64,000 bases of DNA from Gigaspora margarita (GCA_009809945.1 WTPW01000412.1:139367-203366), one strand, 5' to 3'. Counted from the stretch's first letter, positions 36,241 through 48,670 are shown. Numbers and translations are program-made. Notes: generated from the letters alone by a model not told the origin.

Positions 36241-37203
36241 TGGTCGTCAAGAACTTCACTCAGATGCACGTCTATATATTTCGATTACTAATAAATTACA
36301 TTAAGAGAGCTGCTTAAGATCGAATGTAACTCCCCGTGAAAATTAATAAACCTCAAAGGAAAAAAAAAAACTTGGAACTTTTAACAGATATTCTTAGAAA
36401 TTCTAGAACAAACTAAAAATTCTCTTGTTAATCTAAAGGTGTTCTTAAGCAGTTTCTTCAAAGTAATTTTGCTAGTAATCGAGATATTACCCACATAATT
36501 GCGATTAATCGAAGAATGATTTGCTAAAAAAAAAAAAAAAATTCATTATGCATGGTTAGTTTATTTGATTTCCGACTAATTATAGAATTTGCCTCTGATT
36601 CATTGAGTGTGACGCTTGAGAACACACTAATTCTGGAAATTGTTCAGCCTTTGAATCGCATTGCTTACATTTTCAAAGAGCCTGAATTTAGAGATGCGAT
36701 CCGTTATCTGTTATCTGTTTTCGGTCCAAATTAAACCAAAAATAGATAACGGATCACATCTACCTGAATTACTTTTTAAAATCTTTGAGACCTGTCTTCA
36801 AATCCTGAAAGGTGATTTTAAAAAGGTTATTTTTAAGATTCAATTATTCTTTAACAGTTAATAAAACGAGTTTCACTAAAAAATTGTTAAAAAATAATAA
36901 TTCTTAACCTATATATTAGTAGTAATTAAATTCTTTCTCATGTTTATTTTGTAACTTATATCAATCGATCAAATGTACAAAATTAATATTAAATATAAGG
37001 ATTGTTTTTTAAATTAATTATTAGTCTATATTATAATGCTAAAATAAAACAACGACTAACGCTATTAGATTATTTTTTAAAAAAAAGAATGTTGGATTAG
37101 ACATCGATAGCGTTACACAAAATATTGAATTAGTTAAATACAGTATTTTGCATAGATTTACAATTAAGACGTAAAGCTGATTTCTCTTTCTTGTGCGTCT
37201 TGA
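36241..37203 (+). other. Upstream region of the Sel1-repeat kinase
   Basis: No coding exon could be placed. From about 36588 to 37160 this region resembles 40592-41030 beyond the gene (shared words such as AACTTATATCAAT and GTACAAAATTAATATT-like), so it belongs to a duplicated segment. A missing first exon of the kinase gene may lie here. Confidence 0.4.
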
Positions 37204-39105
37204 AAAAAAAAGAACCAAAATCCATCTAAATTAAATAAAATTGGATATAATTATCAACATGGAATTGGAGTTAAAAAGGATGAACATGAGGCATTCATTT
37301 ATTATCAAAAATCTGCTGATATGGGGAGTTCATATGGACTATTTAGTGTTGGACGTTGTTATGAAAAAGGAATTGGAATTGAAAAGAATGAATATATGGC
37401 ATTCATTTATTATCAAAAATCTGCAAAGATGGGTGACGCTAATGGAATGTTTAGTGTTGGATGTTGTTATAGATATGGAACCGGTGTTGAAAAGGATGAA
37501 TATAAGGCATTCATTTATTATCAAAAATCTGCTGATTTGGGGAGTTCATATGGGCTATTTAGCGTTGGACGTTGTTATGGAGAAGGGATTGGAGTTGAAA
37601 AAAATGAACATATGGCATTCATTTATTATCAAAAATCTGCAGAGATGAGGAACGCCAATGGATTATATAGTGTTGGATATTGTTATGAAAGAGGAATTGG
37701 AGTTGAAAAGGATGAATATAAGGCATTTAGTTATTATCAAAAATCTGCAAATATGGGGAACGATAGGGGAGCACATAGTGTTGGATATTGTTATGAAAAG
37801 AGGAATTGGAGTTGAAAAGGATAAATGCAAGGCATTTATTTATTATAAAAAATATGCAGAGATGGGGAGTGCTAGTGGAGCATCTAATGTTGGATATTGT
37901 TATGAAAAAGGAATTGGAATTGAAAAGGATGAAAATAAGGCATTTATTTATTATCAAAAATCCGCAGAGATGGGGGATACTAGTGCAATGGGTCTACTTG
38001 GTTATTGTTATCGAAACGGAATTGGAACACAAATAGATATACCAAAGGCTAATCATTGGTTTCGAATGGAAAGAAACAATTCTTACGAAATGGTTAAATC
38101 AACACATGAAAATCTTAAAATTGATAGTGTTGTGAAAAAATTATTAGAAGATAGTCGATATCAATTAAAATGGTTTCCTTATACTGAATTTAAAGATATC
38201 AAAGAAATCGGCCAGGGTTATTTTGCGACTGTATATAGTGCGAAATTGATAAGAAAAACTAAAAAAAATCATGACAAAACAGTTACATACGCGCTTAAAA
38301 AGATACATAATCAAAAATATTTAGACGAGGTATTTTATTATTATTACTATCATTTTTATTCTAGATTTTTTATTAATACCAGATAAACTTTTTTTTAAAG
38401 CTGAAAGCATATTGTGAAATCGGATATGAAAATCCAACATTTTTAAAATGTTATGGCATATCAAAAGATAAAATGGGAAATTATATCCTTGTTTTAAAAT
38501 ATGCAAAGATGGAATCTTTAAATAAGAATCTTGATTCTGTAGCGAAAATGGGATGGAAAGATAAATTGAATTTATTGTATTGCATAACTTCCGACCTTGT
38601 AGCTATCCATTCCCAAAAACTCGAACATCGAGATTTGCATTGTGGTAATATTTTGCAAGACGATTTACGTAGCGCGTATATTGCAGATTTAGGACTTTCT
38701 AAAATGAGTAAAAAATACGGTGTTGAGCACTATATCGCTCCAGAAGTTTTGAAAGATAATAAAAAATTTACACCAGCAGCTGACGTTTACAGTCTTGGTG
38801 TTATAATGACGGAAATATCAACCGGAAAACAAGCCTTTGAAGGATTAGAATTTGATCCTAAGACGCCTGACTTTTATATTAAATTGGCTAAGAGATGCAT
38901 GGATCCAAATCCTAACAAAAGGCCTACCGCCAAATCTGTTAATCATCAAGTTGGATTTTGGAATGAAGAAATATTAAGTCCAGATGACGACAATGAAATC
39001 AAAAGACAATTTTTAGAAATAGATAATACATTACAAGTAATTGGCAAAGACAAAAACTTGTCTCCAATGAGTAAATCCATCGATTCCTTTTATATTTCAG
39101 AGTAA
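37204..39105 (+). CDS. Sel1-like repeat protein kinase, frameshifted and without visible start
   Basis: Eight Sel1-like repeats of 36 residues (pattern GYCYEKGIGIEKDENKAFIY) precede a protein kinase domain. Sel1 repeats bind proteins; the role of the kinase is unknown. The kinase has a Gly loop (GQGYFATVY), ALKK lysine, HRDLHCGNIL catalytic loop, ADLGLSK in place of DFG, and YIAPEVL, so it looks catalytically competent in the style of this fungal family. One intron, 38330-38400 (GTATTT...TTTAAAG), joins LDE to LKAYCEIGYENP in phase 0. In repeat six, near 37800, one extra base (GAAAAGAGGA against GAAAGAGGA elsewhere) breaks the frame. The repeat frame is open from 37204 with no ATG before 37321, so a first exon is missing or lost. 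An ATG at 37862 would give an intact 390-residue protein with two repeats and the kinase. Pseudogene, sequencing error, or shortened gene are all possible. Confidence 0.75.
37241..38060 (+). repeat. 108-bp coding tandem repeat (Sel1 array)
   Basis: Eight units of about 108 bases, each encoding one Sel1-like repeat. The words GGCATTCATTTATTATCAAA and AATCTGC recur almost unchanged, so the array is young or homogenised. Such arrays change length easily. Confidence 0.85.
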
Positions 39106-39753
39106 AAAAACAAAAAAACATTTATTAGTTGTTTTATGAATGTAGATACATGTTTCTATATTTCATAAATTTGTAAGACATTTTTACAGATATAACATCG
39201 CTAAATATAGATTGTTTAAAACTGGGTGTAAGGATCGTGGATCAGCTTTGATCCTATCAAATTTCGGATCCGCAAATGACGCTAGGGATCAAGCTTATTT
39301 ATTTGCCAAGGAAATTACATGACTTTATGTCTTTAGACTGTCAGTTTGAAGACATAGGGTGCCTCAAGCATCTCTCTCAACAGATTTACCAAACGACTTG
39401 GTTGGCTAAAACATCGATCGTGATTATCATTTAAGTTAAATTACGTTAGCATTTTGCACCATGAAATCGTTAGAAGGTTCACTTCAATGATTGTGTGATA
39501 TCTTGATCTATATATGTAGAAACTATTTCGACTTGACAGAAAGTATTTCGGCAATGATTTTTTGATATGAAATTACCGGGGTATCTCAATGATTTGCTAA
39601 AAATTCATTGTGCAAAATGCAGATTTTTTTACATTAAATAAAAGATGGTATGAAAAAAAAAAAAATAGAGAAAACGAATGCGCATGTTCGTATAAAAGAA
39701 AAATAAGCCATATGAATATGTATGTTTGTGTACATATATAAGTTAAGTTGGGT
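39106..39753. other. Intergenic with a possible small MITE
   Basis: GCATTTTGCACCATGAAAT at 39449 and its near complement ending at 39619 suggest a 170-bp element, but no target duplication is seen. No gene. Confidence 0.4.
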
Positions 39754-39761
39754 GTGTACAC

Positions 39762-39993
39762 TAGTGATGCTTGACGAAATTGATTTTATTTAGTAGACGA
39801 AATTAAACCTGACGAAATTATTTTGATCTATAATTATTAATGACGAAATTAATTTTGAATTAGAATATTATTCTAAGGAATATGCTGTCTAAGTTTATAG
39901 ATAAATTCTTGGTGTTTATATGAAATTTTTGGCACAATCGCAAAATGACGAAACTATTCGTTAATTCAAAAATAATTTCGTCAAGCATCTATA
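39762..39993. mobile_element. hAT-like MITE, 232 bp
   Basis: The ends TAGTGATGCTTGACGAAATT and, on the complement of the right end, TATAGATGCTTGACGAAATT are flanked by the 8-bp repeat GTGTACAC (39754-39761, 39994-40001). GACGAAATTA is repeated inside. A TAGTG start fits hAT. Confidence 0.85.
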
Positions 39994-40439
39994 GTGTACA
40001 CCCCACACCAACTTCATATTTTATTCATCGAAGCGCGTATATGTTATTTAAGTGTATATACATTGTAGTGAATTTATGTAAAGCACCAATTATATTCTCA
40101 CTCTGGTTACATCAATATTCTGAGACATTAGTAAAAAAATCAAAATGTCGATACAGTGAATTATATCGACATTTTATATTAATAGTTTTGAAATAATGTC
40201 AATATATAAAGATTTTACTATGATTACTATATCCAGATTGAAATGCCTTTGCAGATCTCATCCTCACGCGATTAAATCACGAGTTATATTTCGCGCGGGA
40301 TAAATAGAAATTTTAGTAATCGGCAGTTTAATATCATGAAGACATTTCATATCTCGCACAAGATCACATAATATATAAAATACAAGCTAGGTTTATTTCG
40401 CGCGAAGCAGTCGATATAACCAGTGACATGTAGTATTAT

Positions 40440-40532
40440 GATTGGTTTAGGGGTGAGCTCATTGGTCTGACGTAATAAAAAACATTGGTTTAGGGGTGGA
40501 CTCATTAGTCTGACGCAATAAAATAGATTCTT
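40440..40532 (+). repeat. Tandem pair of about 46 bp
   Basis: TTGGTTTAGGGGTG followed by CTCATTGGTCTGACG appears twice in direct orientation with few changes. Function unknown. Confidence 0.7.
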
Positions 40533-40591
40533 TTGGCTACGAACAAAATTACTTTAGGGTCGGTGAGGTGCTTTTTAGTCGCCATCGTTTC

Positions 40592-41030
40592 ATTGAATGA
40601 GAAGTTGTGAACACCAAATTTGGGAAATTGCTCAGGCCTTGAAGAACCTTTATCGCATTGTATGTATTTTCAAGAACACTTGAATTACACTTAATTCGAT
40701 AAATATATTTCGATTTTTAAAATCTCAACTTTTTATTCGATTATATCAGAAATTTGATTCAAAAAAGGATATATTTTTAAGATTTTGAATTTTAGTAAGA
40801 CAAGCTATAATTCTTAATCTATATATTGAATTCTCTTATTACTCAAATTTATTTAGAAATTCGTTGCAACTTATATCAATTTAGAATCAATGAACAAAAT
40901 TAATATTCAATACAAATTGTTTTTAAATTAATTATCTTTTAGAAAGGTGTTAAATTTAATCGGTTCAGTTCGTCGATAATGTTAGTTACACAAATTTTGA
41001 TTTAGTTCGATATAATGTGAATTTAAAATA
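40592..41030 (+). repeat. Diverged duplicate of the kinase upstream region
   Basis: It shares ordered similarity with 36588-37160: GGAAATTG..CAGCCTTGA-like, ATTCTTAATCTATATATT, AACTTATATCAATTTAGAATC, and TTTTTAAATTAATTAT. The coding part is not repeated after it. It looks like one side of a segmental duplication whose gene has gone. Confidence 0.55.
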
Positions 41031-41046
41031 CATTGTGCGACTCGTG

Positions 41047-41111
41047 GGTGATATTTCAGTGATTACGCTCGCTGGCTCCAATCGCAATGGTCGCTAGTTC
41101 GAGTTGTCACC
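41047..41111 (+). repeat. tRNA-like SINE head (candidate)
   Basis: GGTGATA at 41047 can pair with TGTCACC at 41105. TTTCAGTGATTACG resembles an A box and AGTTCGAGTTG a B box about 35 bases on. The T stem does not pair well, so a tRNA-derived SINE or dead tRNA is likelier than a working tRNA. Confidence 0.4.
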
Positions 41112-41169
41112 GGTGAAATCAAGGAACTCCAGAAAAGGATACTTACAATGAAATTCCAGTTGAAAATTA

Positions 41170-42424
41170 GGATATATTACTGGTGAAATTCACAGTTGCA
41201 AACGATTATAAGTGTATATAGTTAATAATTAACTCATGTAAATTCTTAGATGTAACAAATTTAGAAGGCTTCATTAATTAAATGAGTTAACTAGTATAGC
41301 ACATGTAGGCAGCTTTGCCGCCATGCTTTAGAATTGAGATTAGGATTTTTCGATTTTTAGAAGTTTATGATGTATAATGTAATGTGCATATTTAATAGTA
41401 AAATTGATAAAGGCTATATTGTGCAGAGATTAAAGAATTTTTTAGGGAAAGTTCAGAATTCATAATTCCTGAAGTATTAACGATTTGACAACACTACATT
41501 AATAGTCAGTGATGTAACATAAAACAGTAATATTACTTGGTATTATCTTTAACCACAATTTTATTTAATTATTATATATATATATATATATATTTGAAGA
41601 GAAAAAATAAAAAGATAGCTCAAAACGTCTTTATCAATGTTAACTATTGAATGACAAATAATTTTTTTTTTATATATATATTTAAAAGCTTAATAGCATG
41701 TAAAATTTGATGTATTATTAAAAGATCGTTTAAATTTTAGTTAAGCAAGCTTTTTTATTTATTATTAATTCATTATTAAAATAAAAAATCAAGTTTTATA
41801 ATAGCCTGTTAGTATGGATAACGTTTATTGAACATATATGCGAGTTTATTTTGAATTTATATGATTGAGATTTTAAATATAAAATATAAATAGCAATTAA
41901 GTGTAAGTATTGTACAGTTTTAAATTACATTAATGTATATTTTATGATTTTATTATGGGAATGGATTAATTTTGTTGAATTTCTGTATTGGTATCAAGTC
42001 TTATATACACCCATTAAATTAAATTAGTCAATGAATGATTTTTAACCATCATTCAGAACGTTTAAGATTTTATTTAACTAAAAGCTTTCTTAAGAATTTT
42101 TTTTATTTATGCTATATAATAAATTATACAGATTAAATATAGTATAGGCGGTACTTTAATAAATAATCAATTGATTTAGAGTAGGTGTCGACTATATTAT
42201 ATTTAATCGAATTATACAATTAATTATGTATTTAATTTAGATGTAATTAAATGTTTACTAAATATGCTTACTATATAATTATTATATAATTAAAATATTT
42301 TTTTGTTATATTGCTATTATTTGGCTTGTTATTGTCTTACTTAATATATAAATTTTGCTATAACATTATTTATTTTTTTTAAATAGATTGTTATTTTATT
42401 ATTAAAATATTATTTTACAAAATT
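41170..42424. other. AT-rich stretch without recognised gene
   Basis: Contains a TA run at 41572-41592 and no coding frame. Confidence 0.5.
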
Positions 42425-42687
42425 GCTATATGCCACCACTAGTACTGTAATTATCACTAGTAATTAACAATAAAGTGAACATGTAAATTAAAAGGTTTTT
42501 TACCAAAATAAAAATTAAATTTTGATTAATATTAGGGTTAAAGTTAAGAACTGGGATAGGGCAAGGACATAGTTTATACCAAAATTTTATGAGAAATTTT
42601 TTTGTCAGAGCCTCAAAGGTGAATTCATAGACAAAATTTAAAAATTCAAATATATATTGGCAATAATTACTAGTGGTAATAAATAGC
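42425..42687. mobile_element. MITE candidate, about 263 bp
   Basis: GCTATATGCCACCACTAGT at the left faces ACTAGTGGTAATAAATAGC at the right. The target duplication is unclear. The only open frame inside is not protein-like. Confidence 0.5.
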
Positions 42688-42754
42688 AAACTATATTATT
42701 TTATTAGATTACTATTAGATTATATTTAGATCATAAAAAGATAACAGACTGCAC

Positions 42755-42962
42755 AAAATTAACCAATTGGTTTTTATAACCCGATTGGATCAAAATTTGT
42801 AAACTTCTAAAAAAAACTTTTTTATATGCTTTAATAACTAGATGGAATTTAAAAAAAAATTTTTTTTTATAATTTTATAAATTTTTATGTATGAAATTTA
42901 AAAAAAAAGCTGGCTAGCTGGGTCAATTAAAAGTTTTATGTTATAAAAACCAAGTAATTAAA
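42755..42962. mobile_element. MITE candidate, about 208 bp
   Basis: ACCAATTGGTTTTTATAACC at the left faces TTATAAAAACCAAGTAATTA at the right. The ends are not exactly resolved. Confidence 0.45.
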
Positions 42963-43497
42963 TTTGTATAGTTTTATATAAAAATTATATATACTTATAT
43001 TATAAATATAAAATATATATCAAATTAATAATAATTTAACAAAATAAAAAATATTTATAAAATATAATGTTAATATTTTTAATATATGCTTATCATATAT
43101 TTTTATTAGAACTAGACTAGACAGTGCTTTATGCACTTTGTGCTCTCTATTTTTATATCTCAAAATTTTACTAGTTGCACTTCTAACAAAAAATAATTAT
43201 CTTGCAATTTTGTACTAATCTTGATTCTAACTCTAACCCTAACAGGACCCTGGACAATTATATTTGATCTGGTATATATGAAATGAGGTAAATTTTTTAA
43301 AAAAAATTTAAAAAGTGGTATGTAAAAAATAAGTTTTTCAGAAAAATGTGGGATAAAATGAGGTAAATAAAAAAATAGTGGTAGGATTTTTTATAGGTAA
43401 ATTTTTACAATTTTTAAAATAGTATATATAATTAAAGTAAATTATTATACTATATAAAATGCATTGTACATATATATATTAGTATTAATTGGATATA
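42963..43497. other. AT-rich stretch without recognised gene
   Basis: Has CTCTAACCCTAACAGG near 43230 but no telomere-length array. No gene. Confidence 0.5.
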
Positions 43498-44469
43498 CCG
43501 TAAACGGCCATATAAAAGACCCCCATAATAGTAGACCCACCATGTATCATCCCCGGGTCTACTATATAGGTTGAGATTTTTTGTAAAAATAAAAGACCTG
43601 GGTATACTATCCCTTAGATTGTAACACAGGCAAATTTGCCTGCATATTTTAAAAATTTTAATAAAATTTTAATAAAATTTTAAATATTGATTTTAGCTAT
43701 ATCTTTTCTAAGTAAAAAATATTCTTTGAGTTTTGTTTTAGTAACTTTGTTATAAAAATTTTTTAAAATTATTAGAAAACTTTAGTATAATCAAAGTTTA
43801 AAGTTCTTGTATTAGCATTTTTACTATTAAAATTTTTCTTTAGATTTTCTTAAATTTTATATGTTCCCATCTATAAAAAAAACTTTTACTTCTAATACAA
43901 GTCTTGATTTTTACAAATAAATCATTAAAGTTGCAATAATAAAAGTTATCATCCTTTATATAAACTATAATATTGTCTTAAGAACTATAGCCTTAAAACT
44001 AAAACTAAATAAGATAACAGAGAAATTGTGATAAAATTTTTTAAAAAATTTTTTTCTTAAAGATATCTATTTTTAGCTTATATATAACTTAAAATTTTTT
44101 TCTTACAATATAAAAACTAATTTTGCAAAAAAGTAATCCTTATTTTTAAATATAATTGTACAAAGTTTTATATAATTATCTTGATATTTAAAAAAAGTAA
44201 ATCAGAGCAAAAAAAGTGCAAAAACGCAGGCAAATTTGCTTGTGTCCTATTACAATCTAAGGAATAGAATCTAAAATGATAAAAGACCCAGGTATACTAT
44301 AGGATAAACATTCGAATAGCTTGAAAATAAAATATTACTTGTACCAATATGCTATATTTATATTGCCCAGTACTGGATCCCCATCTATACAATAGACCCC
44401 CGGGTCTACTATCAGGTTTAAAATTGAAAAAATGTAACAGACCTGGGTCTTTTATATGGCCGTTTATGG
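43498..44469. mobile_element. Tc1/mariner-like non-autonomous element, 972 bp
   Basis: The ends CCGTAAACGGCCATATAAAA and TTTTATATGGCCGTTTATGG are flanked by TA. GACCCGGGTCTACTAT-type words repeat near both ends. It holds an inner inverted pair at about 43608 and 44270. Confidence 0.8.
43608..44270. repeat. Inner inverted-repeat element nested in the 972-bp element
   Basis: CCTTAGATTGTAACACAGGC at the left faces GTCCTATTACAATCTAAGG at the right; CAGGCAAATTTGCCTG is itself a palindrome. It could be an independent MITE inserted in the outer one. Confidence 0.55.
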
Positions 44470-44603
44470 TATCTAGCAATACTTGATATTGAACTTTATT
44501 AAACAATTTTTATTGAGAATAAGCCGAAGATATATATAAATATAATGCATCAGCAAATTTTTAAAGATATATATATCAATATATAGTAGTTAATCAATAT
44601 ATA

Positions 44604-45038
44604 GTGGTGAGTCAGTAGAAAAGGGACAAATTATTTTTAGTAAAATTTTTTTAATTTTTAAATTTAAATATCTTAACAACTATTTAATCAAATTTGCTAA
44701 AAAAATTTTTATTTTAATCTTGAAATTATATAGGATTAAAATAAAAAAAATATTAAATTTATTAAGATAGTTGTTAAAATATTTAAGTTTAAAGTCAAGA
44801 AAACTTTTACTTAGAAAAANTTTTTCTAAGTAAAAGTTTTCTTGACTTTAAACTTAAATATCTTAACAATTATCTTAATAAATTTAATGAATTTTTTTTA
44901 TTTTAATTCTATATAATTTCAAGATTAAAATAAAAATTTTTTTAGCAAATTTGATTAAATAGTTGTTAAAATATTTAAATTTAAAAATTAAAAAAATTTT
45001 ACTAAAAATGATTTGTCCCTTTTCTACTGGCTCACCTC
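44604..45038. mobile_element. Head-to-head inverted dimer of the GGTGAGT-end MITE
   Basis: Two arms of about 217 bases are near-perfect reverse complements. The right arm matches the single element at 22433-22667. One ambiguous base (N) sits at 44820, exactly at the centre. Confidence 0.8.
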
Positions 45039-45094
45039 TATATATCGATTGACAGCTATATATTAATATATATTAATAACAATATATAATGATT

Positions 45095-45490
45095 ATTGAT
45101 ATATAACAATTATAATCACTTTCAATTATTAATGATTTTTATAAAATTCGTCAGATTTTTCAAATTTTTGCAAATATTTCTTAATAACTAATAATTCAAA
45201 TTGGCTTAAATTTTTACTGCGAATATATTTATTCAACTATAACATATTAAAATTTTAGCCAATTTAGATTGATAGTTCTCAAGAAATCTTTGTAAATAAT
45301 AGTTAATTTTTTTAAAAATGTTAACTATAGTTTACAAACGATTTCTCAAAAACCATCAATCCAAATTGGAAAGTTTTAATATGTTATAGTTAAATAAATA
45401 TATTATTCACAGTAAAAATTTGAGCTGATTTTAATTAGTATTTAATAAGAAAATGTCTGTTAAATTTTGAAAAAATCCAACAAATTTTTG
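45095..45490. repeat. Inverted repeat centred near 45315
   Basis: AACTATAACATATTAAAATTTT and its near complement, plus flanking words (AAATTTTTGCAAATATTTC side), face each other. AT-rich hairpin, ends not resolved. No gene. Confidence 0.45.
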
Positions 45491-45694
45491 TTATATATAA
45501 TACTTAGCAGGAGTGTTTCATATTAATTGTAACCTAGGTGATTACTATCAATATATATCACCTCTAAAATTTTGCTAATGTATCACTATACAATTTTATT
45601 TTGGTTGAGTTATAAAAAATAAAAAATTTTTATATATAATTTAATCTGGTATGTAAAAGTTTAGGTAAATTTTTAATTTTTTATATGTAATATA

Positions 45695-46036
45695 CAGTCA
45701 GACCTCTATAAATGCAACCTTCATAAATGCAATACCTCTCTAAATGCACGTTTTTGTCTTGTCTGTAAGAAATTATTAGTACTAAATGCATGTTCTATAT
45801 TCTGTAAATGCACATACTTTCAAATAATTTTCTATATTATACTATCTTCCTAAATGCATGTAGCCAATCAAAATTTAGTATTTAAGATAAATTATATAGT
45901 TTTAAGTAAAAGTTATACAAATTTGATTATCTAATCTTTAAAGCTACAATTTAATTGTCTTTCTCTAAATGTAATACCTCTCTAAATGCATGATGTAAAC
46001 TTGTTTGTACACATTGCATTTATAGAGGTTTGACTA
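45695..46036. mobile_element. Pogo-like MITE, 342 bp, copy B
   Basis: Same length and order as copy A at 14855. Left end CAGTCAGACCTCTATAAATG after TA; the right end is slightly degraded (TGACTA). Confidence 0.9.
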
Positions 46037-46297
46037 TTTATAAAGTAGGTATAAAATCTAAAAATTTTGGGGGTAGATTTTTTCAAATCTTATAATTTCA
46101 TTTTTTTCCACATTATATATAATTGTCTAGAGTCCTACCTAATCTAACTCTAAATGAAATTAATTATTAGTACATTAGAGAGCACTATCTAGATTTTTTT
46201 TTTATTATAGAACAATTTTAATTATTATATATTGTAGCTATATTGTAAATATATTTAGCAAAATCAAAGGTTTTTGCAAAGAAAGTATATCAATAAA

Positions 46298-46927
46298 GGG
46301 AATAGAAATTTGTCGCACCTGCAATATGTCGCACCCTGTGATTCGACCAATCAAATTGCTTGATTTTGTAGACAAAAAAATTTTTTTTAAAAAACTAAAA
46401 ATTCTACTAGTAAAATATAAGAATAAATAAGCGATAACTATATATATAGTGTAAATTTTATTTTGAACAACTTTTTCTAAGTTACAAAGATAGATTATCT
46501 AGTAAAAACGATGTTTATAAAAAAAAACAAAAATTTCCAACGTTAGTACATATAGAACTTTTTTTTACTAATTTAATCTATATTTATGTTTAAGTATTAT
46601 ATGCAAAATTTTACGCTAAACAACTTTTTCTAAGTCAAAAAGGTAGATTGTTTCAGTAAAAAAAAGGTTTATATGTGCTAACTTTTGAAAATTTTGTTTT
46701 TTTTATAAAACGCCTTTCTTTACTAAAACAATCTATCTTCGTAACTTAGAAAAAGTTGTTCAGAATAAAATTTTATATTATATGGTATGCTATTATATAT
46801 ATATATTACACTTTATTAAATAAAAACTTTAATTTTTAAAAAAAATTTTTTTGCCTACATAATCGAGCGATTTGATTGGTCGAATCAGGGGTGCGACATG
46901 TCGCAGATGCGACAAAATTATATTCCC
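46298..46927. mobile_element. Mutator-like MITE with long inverted repeats, 630 bp
   Basis: GGGAATAGAAATTTGTCGC and its counterpart GGGAATATAATTTTGTCGC begin inverted repeats of well over 60 bp. The flanks are the 9-bp repeat ATCAATAAA (46289-46297, 46928-46936). Long ends and a 9-bp target are typical of Mutator-like elements. Non-coding. Confidence 0.85.
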
Positions 46928-47232
46928 ATCAATAAATACAAAATTAGATAATTTATACATATATATATATACAATAAATATACTAACCAAGATTAGTATA
47001 AGATAATAGACAAATTGTATAATTTATTTAGTATATCAGATATAGTTATCCTTTCTTATAATTATACAGTTTGGTAAACCTAATATAGTGATTATAAAAA
47101 GGTGTGACTTTATAAAAGTACCTCTATATAAGCACAATTTATAATTAATTAATGATTTGCCAGTCATCTGGTGCAAGATCATAATGTAACATGATGCAAA
47201 TCTCATATGTTTATTATATAGAATGTAAATGC

Positions 47233-47412
47233 AGGACCCCGAAATCTACATAGATAGGTCAGGTATGAGTTTGCTTATTTTTGAGGTTTTTTATACAGAT
47301 CTTTTCTATTTATAGTAATTTTTTGCTTATTTTTGAAGTTTTTTCTGCAGATCTTTCTTTTTTTAGTAACCCTATAATTAGCCTGACCTATCTATGTATA
47401 TTTCAGGGTTTT
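47233..47412. mobile_element. AGGACC-end MITE, 180 bp
   Basis: The left end AGGACCCCGAAATCTACATA and the complement of the right end AAAACCCTGAAATATACATA, with the 8-bp direct repeat GTAAATGC (47225-47232, 47413-47420). Related by its ends and target size to 16875-17173 and 62419-62713. Confidence 0.85.
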
Positions 47413-48544
47413 GTAAATGCCAAGTATCTCTAAGAAAAAAATTTTTTGTACTAAGTTAACAGCTAATGCCCACTAATTAAAAGTTGTAGAGCTCACTGAG
47501 ATGTATCTAAAGAAGATAAGATTGTCCAATTTGATTCAGTAGTTGCTAAAATGTCTTTAAAAAACTATTAGCTAACTATATAAAATTACTTTTTTTTTTT
47601 AAACAGTGAGGTTTTTCTTCAATTTTCTTTTGAATAAAATATAACTATATAAAATTACTATGTAAACAATAGTTTGTTTATATAGTCAACTCTTTCCAAC
47701 AATCACTTGTCCAAATTTTCGAACAAAAGAAAAACAAAAATTTTGGCAGTAAAAAATGAAGCAGATATAATACTGGTTCTTATAAAGGTTAACACTTTAC
47801 CTGCTTTGTTGTGGAACTCCTTTATATATTCAGCATGCAAGCCAGAAGCATTGGTTGTGCAAGATAACTGGTAGTTGGTACCCTTGATACAAGAAATTCT
47901 GGTAGAAGTTTTTTTTTGTCGATGAAGGTGATATATCTGGCTAGGCAGTAAACTAAAAAATGAGTTTTTTAACACTTTCCTTAAGGTCTTTTGATGACAA
48001 GAACATAATAACTATACACCTGCTAACATATTCCTACTGGAAGTTTTTTTTTCTAAAATTTTAGATAAAAAGTGGAAAATTCAGCGTACCCCTCCAAAAG
48101 ATCAACATTTGTTCCTATTCTAATCGGAAAGAAGGCATGCAAGTTGATAAACAGGAACAGATGCACAATAAGACATGGTGCAGTGGATTAGGCAAATCTG
48201 TGAAACCAAATTCTAAAATGTTCTTTTATTTCTTTTTTGTGTATATATAATATTTTAATAAGGCATTTCATTACACAGTATTATATAATTTTTACTGCTT
48301 TTTTTTCTTTTTTTTCCAATTGGTTTTTTTCCTTTCATGTTGCTTGTCGACATGTAAGCTATCATATACTGTTTTCTTTTTGCCTTTTTCTTTTTTTTTT
48401 ATATATATATATATATTTGGTTCTTCACTTAGGTTAAGTAGGTTATTCATCCTTTTATATCTTTTCTTTTTATTTCTTCATTATATGTTTTTTCATATAG
48501 TAGAATTCCTCTACTCAGGAAGTTAAGAGAAGGAGGTTTAAAAA

Positions 48545-48670
48545 GTACATCAGCAAATTTATAGTACCGAAATCTTTCGAAAGATCTTGCGTTACTGCAA
48601 AATCTTTTGAAAGATTTCGCATATCGCAATATATTTTGAAATATTTCGAAATATATTTCGAAATATTTCA
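48545..48670. repeat. Palindromic TTTCGAAAGAT/CGAAATATTTCG words, left cluster
   Basis: Short palindromes follow each other (GAAATCTTTCGAAAGATCTT, AATCTTTTGAAAGATTTCGC, then CGAAATATTTCG words) and run into the gap, so this array is probably why assembly failed. Confidence 0.75.

Noticed and set aside
37339-37957. Minus-strand and shifted plus-strand frames across the Sel1 array
   Set aside because: They are shadows of the 108-bp coding repeat; the correct frame shows Sel1 motifs and joins the kinase through the intron.
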